Below, in pieces: positions 16,523 through 24,845 of a DNA stretch of 51,726 nt. Every line of letters starts with the position of its first letter. Position 1 is the first letter of the stretch. The notes under the pieces were generated by a model that was not told the DNA's origin, did not search any database, and was given only the letters and a program-made list of their open reading frames with translations. The translations under genes and the position numbers were made by a program. This DNA comes from Micavibrio sp. UBA1850 (GTDB lineage: Bacteria; Pseudomonadota; Alphaproteobacteria; Micavibrionales; Micavibrionaceae): the NCBI GenBank assembly GCA_002338525.1, contig DDIM01000016.1, positions 124,418 through 176,143 of the forward strand. Direction: 5' to 3'.

Positions 16523-16551
16523 GCCCTCACATTATTTGTGAGGGCTTTTTT
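16523..16551 (+). terminator. Terminator hairpin overlapping the ald ribosome binding site
   Basis: GCCCTCAC (16523-16530) pairs perfectly with GTGAGGGC (16538-16545) around a 7-nt loop, then six T follow. It would end transcription of the 52-codon gene. The only Shine-Dalgarno-like sequence for ald, GAGGG (16540-16544), lies in the 3' arm, and the ald ATG is at 16555, so the hairpin could also hide that site. Confidence 0.8.
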
Positions 16552-16554
16552 CAT

Positions 16555-17646
16555 ATGATTATCGGCGTACCTAAAGAAATTAAAACACATGAATACCGCG
16601 TGGGACTGGTTCCAAGCGCGGTAAAACGATTTATTGATGATGGGCATCAAGTCATTGTTGAAACGCATGCAGGAGCGGATATTGGCTACGATGATTTGTC
16701 TTACGTGGCGGTAGGGGCTCAGATACAAAAAGACGCACAATCTGTATTTGATAATGCAGACATGATTGTAAAGGTGAAAGAGCCGCAGCTAAGCGAGTGC
16801 GCGATGCTGCGTGAGGGTCAAATCCTACTGACATATCTACATTTGGCGCCAGACCCAGAGCAGGCGAAGGCTTTGATGAAATCAAAATGCGTAGCATTTG
16901 CCTATGAAACATTCACGGGAGATAATGGTCGTGGACTACCACTGCTCGAGCCTATGAGCGTTGTTGCGGGGCGCTTATCAGTGCAAGAGGGCGCACACCA
17001 CTTACAAAAGCACAACGGGGGCTTGGGGCGTCTAATGGGTGGTGTAGGATGGGCCGATCCTGTAAACGTTTTAGTTATTGGTGGCGGAACCGCAGGGTTC
17101 AACGCCGCAGATGTTGCCGTTGGAATGGGCGCAAATGTCACAATACTCGAGCGCTCAGAAGATCGTATTGCCTTTTTGCATGATCATTTTGGCCGCAAAG
17201 CTAAAATTCTTTTCTCGGACACGCAAACGCTTGAGAAATGTCTTGTTAGCGCTGACATGGTGATAGGTGCTGTGCTTATTCCTGGTGAATCGGCTCCAAA
17301 ACTCGTGACTAAGGCACATTTAAAAACAATGAAGCCTGGATCCGTCATGGTTGACATTGCCATTGATCAGGGCGGCTGTTTTGAGACGAGCAAACCGACA
17401 ACTCACTCGAATCCAACGTACGAAGTTGACGGGGTGATTGACTATTGTGTTGCAAATATGCCCGGGGCTGTGCCTTTAACGTCGACATTGGCGCTAAATC
17501 AAGTAATTGTGCCCTATGCTCAAAAATTGGCAAACCTAGGCTGGAAGGCGTGTGTAGAGGAAAATCAAAGTTTTAAAGAGGGTTTAAATGTCTGTCATGG
17601 AAAAATTGTAAATAAAGGTGTTGCACTCTCTTTGAAAATGGATTAA
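16555..17646 (+). CDS. ald: Alanine dehydrogenase
   Basis: The enzyme interconverts L-alanine and pyruvate plus ammonia with NAD. The 363-residue product begins MIIGVPKEIKTHEYRVGLVP, the typical start of the family, with Arg15. The catalytic Lys75 (VKVKEP) and His96 (YLHLAP) are at the same positions as in the well-studied Mycobacterium enzyme. The NAD-binding loop VIGGGTAGFNAADV lies near residue 175, and NMPGAVP near the C terminus. Since the start is fixed by homology, the terminator that ends 4 nt upstream is a real oddity: ald transcripts must either start inside that region or read through the hairpin. A short GCCGC-AAG-GCGGC hairpin (17661-17673) follows the gene but lacks a T run. Confidence 0.95.
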   Translation: MIIGVPKEIKTHEYRVGLVPSAVKRFIDDGHQVIVETHAGADIGYDDLSYVAVGAQIQKDAQSVFDNADMIVKVKEPQLSECAMLREGQILLTYLHLAPDPEQAKALMKSKCVAFAYETFTGDNGRGLPLLEPMSVVAGRLSVQEGAHHLQKHNGGLGRLMGGVGWADPVNVLVIGGGTAGFNAADVAVGMGANVTILERSEDRIAFLHDHFGRKAKILFSDTQTLEKCLVSADMVIGAVLIPGESAPKLVTKAHLKTMKPGSVMVDIAIDQGGCFETSKPTTHSNPTYEVDGVIDYCVANMPGAVPLTSTLALNQVIVPYAQKLANLGWKACVEENQSFKEGLNVCHGKIVNKGVALSLKMD

Positions 17647-17691
17647 ATACTAAATCCGTCGCCGCAAGGCGGCCTGAACAACACTCAATGC

Positions 17692-17769
17692 GCGGGCGTA
17701 GTTCAGTTGGTTTAGAACGCCGCCCTGTCACGGCGGAGGTCGCGGGTTCAAGTCCCGTCGCTCGCGCCA
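17692..17769 (+). tRNA. tRNA-Asp (GTC)
   Basis: The acceptor GCGGGCG (17692-17698) pairs with CGCTCGC (17759-17765), with one G-U pair. G73 and an encoded CCA follow. The anticodon loop CTGTCAC carries GTC for aspartate; G73 is the expected discriminator for tRNA-Asp. Confidence 0.95.
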
Positions 17770-17793
17770 TTTATTTTAAATGATGAAGTGATC

Positions 17794-17823
17794 AAAACGC
17801 CACCATTTTTGAGTGGCGTTTTT
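17794..17823 (+). terminator. Terminator after tRNA-Asp
   Basis: AAAACGCCAC (17794-17803) pairs with GTGGCGTTTT (17813-17822) around a 9-nt loop, followed by T. It separates tRNA-Asp from the nuo operon. Confidence 0.85.
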
Positions 17824-17865
17824 GTTTATCTGGGGTGTGCTAAAAACGATTTTCTGCTTATCTAT

Positions 17866-17882
17866 ATGAGAACCATTCTCAT
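17866..17882. promoter_or_regulatory. Candidate iron-responsive operator (Fur or Irr type)
   Basis: ATGAGAA (17866-17872) and TTCTCAT (17876-17882) form a perfect 7-bp palindrome around CCA. Read as TGAGAAC-C-ATTCTCA it matches the outer positions of the Fur 7-1-7 consensus. Read as AGAA-N3-TTCT it matches the core of the Irr ICE box of alphaproteobacteria. It lies about 100 bp before nuoA, next to a possible -10 box (TATATT, 17897-17902). Confidence 0.45.
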
Positions 17883-17962
17883 TAAAAAATATCTGTTATA
17901 TTAGTAATTTATACCCTTGAGGTCTGCGCCCATTTTCGCTACCACTATAGGAGCAAAAAATT

Positions 17963-18004
17963 ATGAAAGATTGTTTGTCATGGCCTCAACCGAATTTCTT
18001 TTAG
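17963..18004 (+). CDS. Possible 13-codon leader ORF overlapping nuoA start
   Basis: ATG at 17963 follows TAGGAGC with good spacing (about 8 nt) and opens a 13-codon frame, MKDCLSWPQPNFF, that ends with TAG at 18002-18004. This is the best ribosome binding site in the region, and the frame overlaps the nuoA start at 17980 in another phase. It could couple translation of nuoA, or be chance. Confidence 0.25.
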   Translation: MKDCLSWPQPNFF

Positions 18005-18351
18005 AGTATCTCCCCATTATGGTCTTCCTTGTCATTGCGATGGGAATGGCCGTCGTTATGGTGCTTGCGTCACTTCTTGTGTCAAAACGCGCGCCAGATG
18101 ATGATAAAAATGCTGCTTACGAATGTGGTTTTGATGCCTTTGAAGATACGCGCTCAAAGTTTGACGTTCGATTCTATTTGGTCGCCATCTTATTTATTAT
18201 TTTTGATTTAGAGGTCGCGTTCTTATTTCCATGGGCTGTGACGCTTGGCACGATTGGAATTATAGGGTTCTGGTCAATGGTCATTTTCTTAGGCGTTCTA
18301 ACCGTTGGGTTTATTTACGAATGGAAGAAGGGGGCCCTTGAGTGGGAGTAA
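17980..18351 (+). CDS. nuoA: NADH-quinone oxidoreductase subunit A
   Basis: NuoA is a small membrane subunit at the joint between the two arms of complex I. The product has 123 residues from the ATG at 17980 and three membrane segments. It carries the typical YECGFD motif and the KFDVRFYLVAILFIIFDLEV segment. The frame extends upstream to a TTG at 17917, but the added residues are not family-like. The ribosome binding site for 17980 is weak (GAAAGA), while a strong one serves the overlapping 13-codon frame. It is the first gene of the complete nuoA-N operon. Confidence 0.95.
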   Translation: MASTEFLLEYLPIMVFLVIAMGMAVVMVLASLLVSKRAPDDDKNAAYECGFDAFEDTRSKFDVRFYLVAILFIIFDLEVAFLFPWAVTLGTIGIIGFWSMVIFLGVLTVGFIYEWKKGALEWE

Positions 18352-18357
18352 CACACT

Positions 18358-18933
18358 ATGTCACATGATCGTAAAATTATAGGTGCGCCTGAAGCACCAT
18401 TTAATACTAAAGTCAGCTTTCCTCGACCAGAGGAACAAGACGTTGTGCCGCAAGCTTTGGCGCAAACCATTCAAGAAAAAGGCTTTGTTTTAACATCAAC
18501 TGACAAATTGTTTGACTGGGCAAGAACAGGATCGTTATGGCCAATGACATTTGGTTTGGCGTGTTGCGCGGTTGAGATGATCCATTCTTACATGAGCCGT
18601 TATGACCTTGACCGTTTTGGCATGATTCCACGTCCAACACCTCGCCAATCAGATGTGATGATTGTGGCAGGAACATTAACAAACAAAATGGCGCCTGCTT
18701 TGCGTCGTGTCTATGACCAAATGCCAGAGCCTCGTTGGGTTGTCTCGATGGGCTCTTGTGCCAATGGCGGAGGGTATTATCACTACTCGTACTCTGTTGT
18801 TCGTGGGTGCGACCGTGTTGTGCCCGTTGATATATATGTGCCAGGATGCCCGCCAACGGCTGAGGCTCTTGTATATGGCTTGCTCCAGCTTCAAAAGAAA
18901 ATACAGCGTGAAGACACACGCTTAAGTCGATAG
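18358..18933 (+). CDS. nuoB: NADH-quinone oxidoreductase subunit B
   Basis: NuoB holds iron-sulphur cluster N2, the last electron carrier before quinone. In the 191-residue product the four ligand cysteines are visible: Cys69 and Cys70 in GLACCAVEM, Cys134 in GSCANGGG and Cys164 in PGCPPTAE. The ribosome binding site GGGAGT overlaps the end of nuoA; the gap is only 6 bp. It is in the peripheral arm on the cytoplasmic side. Confidence 0.97.
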   Translation: MSHDRKIIGAPEAPFNTKVSFPRPEEQDVVPQALAQTIQEKGFVLTSTDKLFDWARTGSLWPMTFGLACCAVEMIHSYMSRYDLDRFGMIPRPTPRQSDVMIVAGTLTNKMAPALRRVYDQMPEPRWVVSMGSCANGGGYYHYSYSVVRGCDRVVPVDIYVPGCPPTAEALVYGLLQLQKKIQREDTRLSR

Positions 18934-18943
18934 GTTGTACGAT

Positions 18944-19633
18944 ATGAATCAAGAAAACACAGCCACAGCCCTAGAAACATTGGGAAAATACATTCAGTCT
19001 CAAACTGACAACGTTGTGACCTCTGTTGTTAGTAGTAAGGCGGAGTTAACGATTGAAACTACCCGAGACCATATTCATGGCCTTCTCGTTTTTTTAAGAG
19101 ACGATGCGCTTTGTCGTTTTAAACAGTTGGTTGATATCTGTGGCGTTGATTATCCTGATCGTGATGAACGTTTTGAAATTGTCTACCATATGCTTTCAAT
19201 GCAGCATAACACACGTATTCGTGTGAAAATTTCAACAGATGAAGATACGCCCGTTCCAACAGTGAGTGATATATTTAGCTGTGCCAATTGGGCAGAACGT
19301 GAAGTATGGGACATGTACGGCGTAATGTTTGCCGATCATCCTGACCACCGCCGTATCTTGACTGATTATGGATTTGATGGCCACCCACAACGTAAAGATT
19401 TTCCATTAACTGGTTTTGTAGAGCTGCGTTATGACGAAGACGAGAAGCGCATTGTTTATGAGCCTGTTGAGCTTCGCCAAGATTTTCGTGTATTTGACAA
19501 TTTGAGCCCATGGGAAGGCATGACCGATGTTCAGCTTCCTGGCGATGAAAAGGCCATAACTCAAGAGCATGGGGTCAAGCCTGAAAACCCATCTGAAGGT
19601 ATTAAACAAAAAATCAGAAAGGGAGGGCAGTAA
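18944..19633 (+). CDS. nuoC: NADH-quinone oxidoreductase subunit C
   Basis: NuoC is the 30-kDa-type subunit of the peripheral arm. The central part has the family signature EREVWDMYGVMFADHPDHRRILTDYGF in pieces (EREVWDMYG, HPDHRRIL), and the C-terminal stretch FVELRYDE. NuoC and NuoD are separate genes here, not fused as in E. coli. An in-frame TTG at 18935 is possible, but the ATG at 18944 has AGG about 9 nt upstream and is preferred (229 residues). Confidence 0.95.
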   Translation: MNQENTATALETLGKYIQSQTDNVVTSVVSSKAELTIETTRDHIHGLLVFLRDDALCRFKQLVDICGVDYPDRDERFEIVYHMLSMQHNTRIRVKISTDEDTPVPTVSDIFSCANWAEREVWDMYGVMFADHPDHRRILTDYGFDGHPQRKDFPLTGFVELRYDEDEKRIVYEPVELRQDFRVFDNLSPWEGMTDVQLPGDEKAITQEHGVKPENPSEGIKQKIRKGGQ

Positions 19634-19636
19634 TCC

Positions 19637-20842
19637 ATGTCTGACTTGGCTGTAGAAACATCTGAAACAGAAACAAAAATTCGCCCCTATACAATGAATT
19701 TTGGGCCACAACACCCTGCGGCGCACGGCGTTCTTCGTTTGGTGTTGGAAATGGATGGCGAAATTGTTGATCGCGCTGATCCGCATATCGGACTGCTTCA
19801 TCGCGGAACAGAAAAATTAATCGAGTACAAAACATACATGCAGGCGTTGCCGTATTTTGACCGCCTTGACTATGTGTGCCCTATGAATCAAGAGCATGCT
19901 TTTGCTTTGGCAACAGAGAAGCTTTTAGGTATTGATGTACCACTGCGTGCACAATATATCCGCGTTTTATTCTGCGAATTAGGCCGTATTTTGAACCATG
20001 TTCTAAATATCACAACGTTCGCGCTTGATGTTGGTGCGATTACGCCGGCCCTTTGGGGATTTGAAGAGCGTGAAAAAGGCATGGAGTTTTATGACCGTGT
20101 CTGTGGTGCACGTTTGCATGCCAACTATTTCCGCCCGGGCGGTGTTGCGCAAGATTTACCTGATGGGTTAATTGATGACATGATGGCATGGACGGAAAGC
20201 TTTCCTGAAACGCTCAATGACTTAGACAACCTCCTAACTAATAACCGAATCTTTAAACAAAGAACCGTTAATATCGGAACGGCAACAAAGGAAGAGGCGC
20301 TAGATTGGGGCTTTACTGGCCCGATGCTTCGTGGGTCAGGTGTTGCGTGGGATCTTCGTAAGTCTCAACCCTATGACGTATACGATCGTATGGAGTTTGA
20401 CATTCCTGTTGGAAAAACGGGCGATTGCTATGCACGTTATTTGGTGCGTATGGAGGAAATGCGTCAATCTCTTAAAATCATGCAGCAATGTCTACGTGAC
20501 ATGCCTGAAGGCCACATAAAAACAGATGATTACAAGGTGTCCCCACCGCCACGCATGGAGATGAAACGCTCTATGGAGGCAATGATTCACCATTTCAAAT
20601 TATTTACAGAAGGCTACCACGTGCCAGCTGGCGAAACATACACAACGGTAGAAGCGCCTAAAGGCGAGTTTGGCGTTTATCTTGTTGCAGATGGAACAAA
20701 CAGACCATACAGATGCCGTTTAAGAGCTCCTGGCTTTTACCACTTACAAGCGCTCGATTTTTTGAGCAAAGGCCACATGTTAGCTGACGCTGTGTCAGTT
20801 ATTGGCTCTATGGACATAGTTTTCGGGGAGATTGACCGCTAA
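19637..20842 (+). CDS. nuoD: NADH-quinone oxidoreductase subunit D
   Basis: NuoD is the 49-kDa-type subunit that forms much of the quinone-binding pocket with NuoB. The 401-residue product contains FGPQHPAAHGVLR, the HRGTEKL motif and a C-terminal RAPGFYHLQALD region, all typical. It follows nuoC by 3 bp and its stop overlaps the nuoE start (TAATG). Confidence 0.97.
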   Translation: MSDLAVETSETETKIRPYTMNFGPQHPAAHGVLRLVLEMDGEIVDRADPHIGLLHRGTEKLIEYKTYMQALPYFDRLDYVCPMNQEHAFALATEKLLGIDVPLRAQYIRVLFCELGRILNHVLNITTFALDVGAITPALWGFEEREKGMEFYDRVCGARLHANYFRPGGVAQDLPDGLIDDMMAWTESFPETLNDLDNLLTNNRIFKQRTVNIGTATKEEALDWGFTGPMLRGSGVAWDLRKSQPYDVYDRMEFDIPVGKTGDCYARYLVRMEEMRQSLKIMQQCLRDMPEGHIKTDDYKVSPPPRMEMKRSMEAMIHHFKLFTEGYHVPAGETYTTVEAPKGEFGVYLVADGTNRPYRCRLRAPGFYHLQALDFLSKGHMLADAVSVIGSMDIVFGEIDR

Positions 20843-21495
20843 TGAAACCAAAGTTTGAACCTAACGCAAAATATCAGCCTAAAGAGTTTTCTTTCAAAAG
20901 TAAGAAGAAGATCAAGGACATATTGGCCAATTACCCATCAAACCAAGCACGCAGCGCCATTATGCCGCTGTTGGATTTGGCACAACGTGAAGTGGCTGCC
21001 GTAGGCGCCAAGGAAAAGAAACCATATGGCGGATGGATTCCACGCGCTGCAATGGATGAGATCGCCAATATTGTTGGACAACCGCCGATTAAGGTTTATG
21101 AAGTGGCCACATTTTACTCGATGTATAATTTGGCGCCTGTTGGAAAGTATTTGGTACAGTTTTGTACAACGACACCTTGCTGGCTGTGCGGCTCGACTAA
21201 GATTTTAGAGGCGGCTGAGGCTCACCTTAATATTAAGATGGGTGAAAGTACCAAAGATGGCCTTTTCACATTAATGGAAGTTGAATGTTTAGGGGCGTGT
21301 GTAAACGGCCCTATGGTTCAAATTAACGATGATTATTATGAGGATTTAACGCCTGAAAATATCGTGAGCGTTTTAGAAAGCTTAGCGGCGGGTAAAAAAC
21401 CAACAGTCGGCTCTCAGACAAAGCGTAAGGGATCGATGGCCATCACAGGGCCTACCTCACTTGAGGCAGAAGCCAAAAAAGCGGGGGTTGTCTAA
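20842..21495 (+). CDS. nuoE: NADH-quinone oxidoreductase subunit E
   Basis: NuoE carries a [2Fe-2S] cluster (N1a) next to NuoF. The ligands are visible as CTTTPC and, further on, CLGAC. The 217-residue product has a C-terminal extension of about 50 residues rich in Lys, Gly and Ala, as in other alphaproteobacteria and mitochondria. The start overlaps the nuoD stop by one base. Confidence 0.96.
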   Translation: MKPKFEPNAKYQPKEFSFKSKKKIKDILANYPSNQARSAIMPLLDLAQREVAAVGAKEKKPYGGWIPRAAMDEIANIVGQPPIKVYEVATFYSMYNLAPVGKYLVQFCTTTPCWLCGSTKILEAAEAHLNIKMGESTKDGLFTLMEVECLGACVNGPMVQINDDYYEDLTPENIVSVLESLAAGKKPTVGSQTKRKGSMAITGPTSLEAEAKKAGVV

Positions 21496-22785
21496 ATGTT
21501 ACAAGATAAAGACCGCATATTTACAAACCTATACGGCTTCGAGAGCTTCTCGCTTCCTGAGGCAAAAAAACGTGGTGACTGGGTCAAAACGTCAGCGCTT
21601 GTTAAAAAAGGCAAAGACTGGGTCATTGATGAAATGAAAAAATCAGGCCTTCGTGGTCGTGGAGGCGCGGGATTCCCAACAGGACTAAAATGGTCTTTCA
21701 TGCCCGATCCTGAAAAATCAGGAAGACCTCATTATCTGGTGATTAATGCCGACGAGTCTGAACCCGGCACATGTAAAGATCGCGACATTATGCGTCACGA
21801 TCCTCATAAACTTCTGGAAGGTGCTCTTTTAGCAGGCTTTGCCATGGGGGCGCATGCGGCCTATATTTATATCCGTGGAGAGTTTTTTAATGAAAGCTCT
21901 TCTCTCAACAAGGCAATCAAAGAAGCCTACGATGCCGGCTTGCTCGGCAAGAATGCGGCTAAATCTGGTTGGGATTTTGACGTGTATTTGCATCGTGGAG
22001 CAGGGGCTTATATCTGCGGTGAAGAAACAGCCCTTCTTGAAAGCTTAGAGGGTAAAAAGGGGCAGCCTCGTAACAAGCCTCCGTTTCCTGCAATGGCAGG
22101 GCTATATGCCTGTCCTACAACGGTCAATAACGTTGAAACGATCGCCTCAGTGCCAACTATTTTAAAACGCGGTGGCGAGTGGTTTTCATCTCTAGGTTCA
22201 GACGAGAAAAACACTGGTACAAAGCTGTTTTGTATATCTGGACACGTCAATCAACCATGTAACGTTGAAGAAGAGATGGGAATCCCTTTAAAAGATCTAA
22301 TTGAAAAGCACGCAGGCGGCGTTCGTGGCGGATGGGATAATCTCTTGGCTATCATTCCTGGCGGTTCATCAACGCCACTTCTTCCAAAAGATGTATGTTC
22401 AACGATCAAAATGGATTTTGACTCACTGCGTGAGGCTGGCTCAGGGCTTGGGACTGCGGGGGTTATCGTGATGGATAAAAGCACAGACATTGTCTACGCC
22501 ATTGCGCGTCTTTCGTATTTTTATATGCATGAAAGTTGCGGTCAATGCACACCATGTCGTGAAGGTACAGGGTGGCTGTGGCGTACAATGCAACGCATGG
22601 TAACGGGGAATGCCACAATTGATGAAATTGATATGTTGTATGACCTGACAAAAGAGATTGAAGGGCAAACAATTTGTGCGCATGGTGATGCGTCTGCATG
22701 GCCAATACAAGGTTTGATTCGTCACTTTAGACCTGAAATGGAGGCCAAAATTTTGGCGTACCGTAAACAGGCTAAGGTTGCGTAA
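21496..22785 (+). CDS. nuoF: NADH-quinone oxidoreductase subunit F
   Basis: NuoF binds FMN and NADH and holds [4Fe-4S] cluster N3; it is where electrons enter. The 429-residue product shows the NADH/FMN glycine-rich region GLRGRGGAGFPTG, the acidic NADESEPGTCKDR, YICGEETALLESLEG and the cluster ligands in ESCGQCTPCREG. It starts directly at the end of nuoE (stop and start adjacent). Confidence 0.97.
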   Translation: MLQDKDRIFTNLYGFESFSLPEAKKRGDWVKTSALVKKGKDWVIDEMKKSGLRGRGGAGFPTGLKWSFMPDPEKSGRPHYLVINADESEPGTCKDRDIMRHDPHKLLEGALLAGFAMGAHAAYIYIRGEFFNESSSLNKAIKEAYDAGLLGKNAAKSGWDFDVYLHRGAGAYICGEETALLESLEGKKGQPRNKPPFPAMAGLYACPTTVNNVETIASVPTILKRGGEWFSSLGSDEKNTGTKLFCISGHVNQPCNVEEEMGIPLKDLIEKHAGGVRGGWDNLLAIIPGGSSTPLLPKDVCSTIKMDFDSLREAGSGLGTAGVIVMDKSTDIVYAIARLSYFYMHESCGQCTPCREGTGWLWRTMQRMVTGNATIDEIDMLYDLTKEIEGQTICAHGDASAWPIQGLIRHFRPEMEAKILAYRKQAKVA

Positions 22786-22799
22786 GGTAGGAGAGAGTA

Positions 22800-24845
22800 A
22801 TGCCAAAGCTAACAATCAATGGAATGGAGATAGAGGTTGAAAGCGGAACATCCGTTTTACAAGCCGCAGAAATGTTGGGAATTGAAATTCCAAGATTTTG
22901 CTATCATGATCGCCTAAGTGTGCCGGCCAACTGCCGCATGTGCTTGGTTGAGGTTAAAGGAGCACCAAAACCTGTGGCCTCATGCGCAATGGCTGTGGGT
23001 GACGGCATGGAGGTTACGACAAACTCTGAAGTTATACAAAAAGCACGTAAGGGTGTCATGGAAATGATGCTGATAAACCACCCGCTTGATTGTCCTATCT
23101 GTGACCAAGGGGGTGAGTGTGATTTGCAAGACCAAGCCTATGGCTATGGATTTGATCGTTCTCGATACAGAGAAACAAAGCGTGCGGTAAAAAATAAAGA
23201 TATCGGCCCATTGATCAAAACAGTGATGACACGTTGTATCCAATGCACACGGTGCGTTCGTTTTGGTGAGGAAATTGCAGGTACAGCAGATCTAGGGCTT
23301 CTCAATCGTGGTGAAGATGTTGAAATTGGTACATTTGTAGAAAAGGCTGTTTCCTCTGAAATGTCAGGAAACATGATTGATATTTGTCCAGTGGGAGCAT
23401 TGACGTCAAAACCTTATGCGTTTCATGCCCGTCCTTGGGAGCTGAAAAAAACTGAAAGTATCGATGTTCATGATGCTGTGGGCTCAAACATTCGCGTCGA
23501 TAGCCGCGGTGGTGAAGTCATGCGCGTTTTGCCTCGTTTGCATGAAGGCATCAACGAAGAATGGATCAACGACAAAACTCGTTTTGCCTATGATGGTTTA
23601 AAAACACGTCGCCTAGATACGCCTTACATCCGCAATGCTCAATCAGGTAAGCTTGAAAAAGCCTCATGGGATGAGGCGTTGAACACAGTTGCTGAAAAAT
23701 TAAAATCGACATCACCTGAAAAGATTGCTGCGTTTGCGGGCGATCTTGTTGATGTGGAATCAACGTTAGCGCTTAAAGATTTGATGAACGGCTTAAATGT
23801 GTCGAACACAGAGTGCCGTACAGACGGCGCATTTGTGAACACAGATACGCGTGCAAGCTACCTTTTCAATACAGGTATCGAGGCCATTGAAGAGGCAGAT
23901 GCCATTATTTTGGTGGGAACAAATCCAAAGCACGAGGCAGCTCTTGTCAACGCTCGTATTCGTAAAACGTGGTTAAGTAAGCGTGTTCCTATTGCTCTTA
24001 TTGGTGCACCTGTTGATTTGCCATACCCGTATGAGCATTTGGGTTCAAGCGCGGAGAGTATTTCAAAGCTAACAAAAGCTTTTGCGAAAAAATTGGGCGC
24101 CGAAAAGCCGATGATTATAGTTGGCGACCAGATCTTTAATCGTAGTGACGCGAGCGCCTTGCACACTCAATTAAGAAATGCCGCCCATAAAATGGGATGC
24201 GTACAAGAGGGGTGGAACGGCTTTAACATTTTACACCGCCATGCGGGGCGCGTCGGCGCACTTGACGTTGGATTTACAGCAACGCAACCTATAAATGTAG
24301 GTGATATGGATGTTGTTTACCTTATGAATTCGGATGAAGAGTCTATACTAAGTGATTGTTCTGATGGTTCACTTGTAATTTATCAGGGGCACCATGGTGA
24401 CGCGGCCGCTCACAGAGCTGATGTAATCTTACCGGGCGCTGCGTATACTGAAAAAAACGCAACATATGTGAACACTGAGGGACGCGTACAGCTTGGGAAA
24501 CAATCTGTGTTTCCTGTTGGTGACGCCAAAGAGGATTGGAAGATCGTAAAAGCGCTTTCTAATCGTTTAAATGTTGAGCTTCCTTATTTAACGTTGATTG
24601 ATTTGCGTGAACGTATGTCTAGAGAGTGGCCTCATTTTGATAAAATTGATGCTTTGCCAAATGAAACATGGCCAGACGACATGATGACGGGTAAGGAAAA
24701 GGCCAGTAATTGTTTAAAGTCACCTTTCAAATTATCGATTGAAAACTTCTACACAACCAACGTCATCGCACGGGCGTCGAAAACGATGCAGGAATGTGTC
24801 GAGGCCTTTACAAAGACGAAACCACAAAAGAAAGCGGCTGAATAA
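22800..24845 (+). CDS. nuoG: NADH-quinone oxidoreductase subunit G
   Basis: NuoG is the largest peripheral-arm subunit and carries several iron-sulphur clusters. The N terminus has the [2Fe-2S] site (CYHDRLSVPANCRMC), then the His/Cys site around CDQGGECDLQDQ, and a [4Fe-4S] motif CIQCTRCVRF. A molybdopterin-oxidoreductase-like domain without cofactor makes up the C-terminal two thirds. Length is 681 residues, normal for alphaproteobacteria. Ribosome binding site GGAGAG. Its stop overlaps the start of the pyrophosphohydrolase gene. Confidence 0.97.
   Translation: MPKLTINGMEIEVESGTSVLQAAEMLGIEIPRFCYHDRLSVPANCRMCLVEVKGAPKPVASCAMAVGDGMEVTTNSEVIQKARKGVMEMMLINHPLDCPICDQGGECDLQDQAYGYGFDRSRYRETKRAVKNKDIGPLIKTVMTRCIQCTRCVRFGEEIAGTADLGLLNRGEDVEIGTFVEKAVSSEMSGNMIDICPVGALTSKPYAFHARPWELKKTESIDVHDAVGSNIRVDSRGGEVMRVLPRLHEGINEEWINDKTRFAYDGLKTRRLDTPYIRNAQSGKLEKASWDEALNTVAEKLKSTSPEKIAAFAGDLVDVESTLALKDLMNGLNVSNTECRTDGAFVNTDTRASYLFNTGIEAIEEADAIILVGTNPKHEAALVNARIRKTWLSKRVPIALIGAPVDLPYPYEHLGSSAESISKLTKAFAKKLGAEKPMIIVGDQIFNRSDASALHTQLRNAAHKMGCVQEGWNGFNILHRHAGRVGALDVGFTATQPINVGDMDVVYLMNSDEESILSDCSDGSLVIYQGHHGDAAAHRADVILPGAAYTEKNATYVNTEGRVQLGKQSVFPVGDAKEDWKIVKALSNRLNVELPYLTLIDLRERMSREWPHFDKIDALPNETWPDDMMTGKEKASNCLKSPFKLSIENFYTTNVIARASKTMQECVEAFTKTKPQKKAAE

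Noticed and set aside
17661..17673. GCCGC-AAG-GCGGC hairpin as ald terminator
   Set aside because: Short, with no following T run; too weak to call a terminator.
17917..17979. N-terminal extension of NuoA from a TTG
   Set aside because: The added residues cover the ribosome binding region and do not resemble NuoA; ATG at 17980 is preferred.
18413..18952. 179-codon open frame on the minus strand opposite nuoB
   Set aside because: It lies fully over conserved nuoB codons, has no family-like sequence or ribosome binding site, and reflects the codon bias of nuoB.
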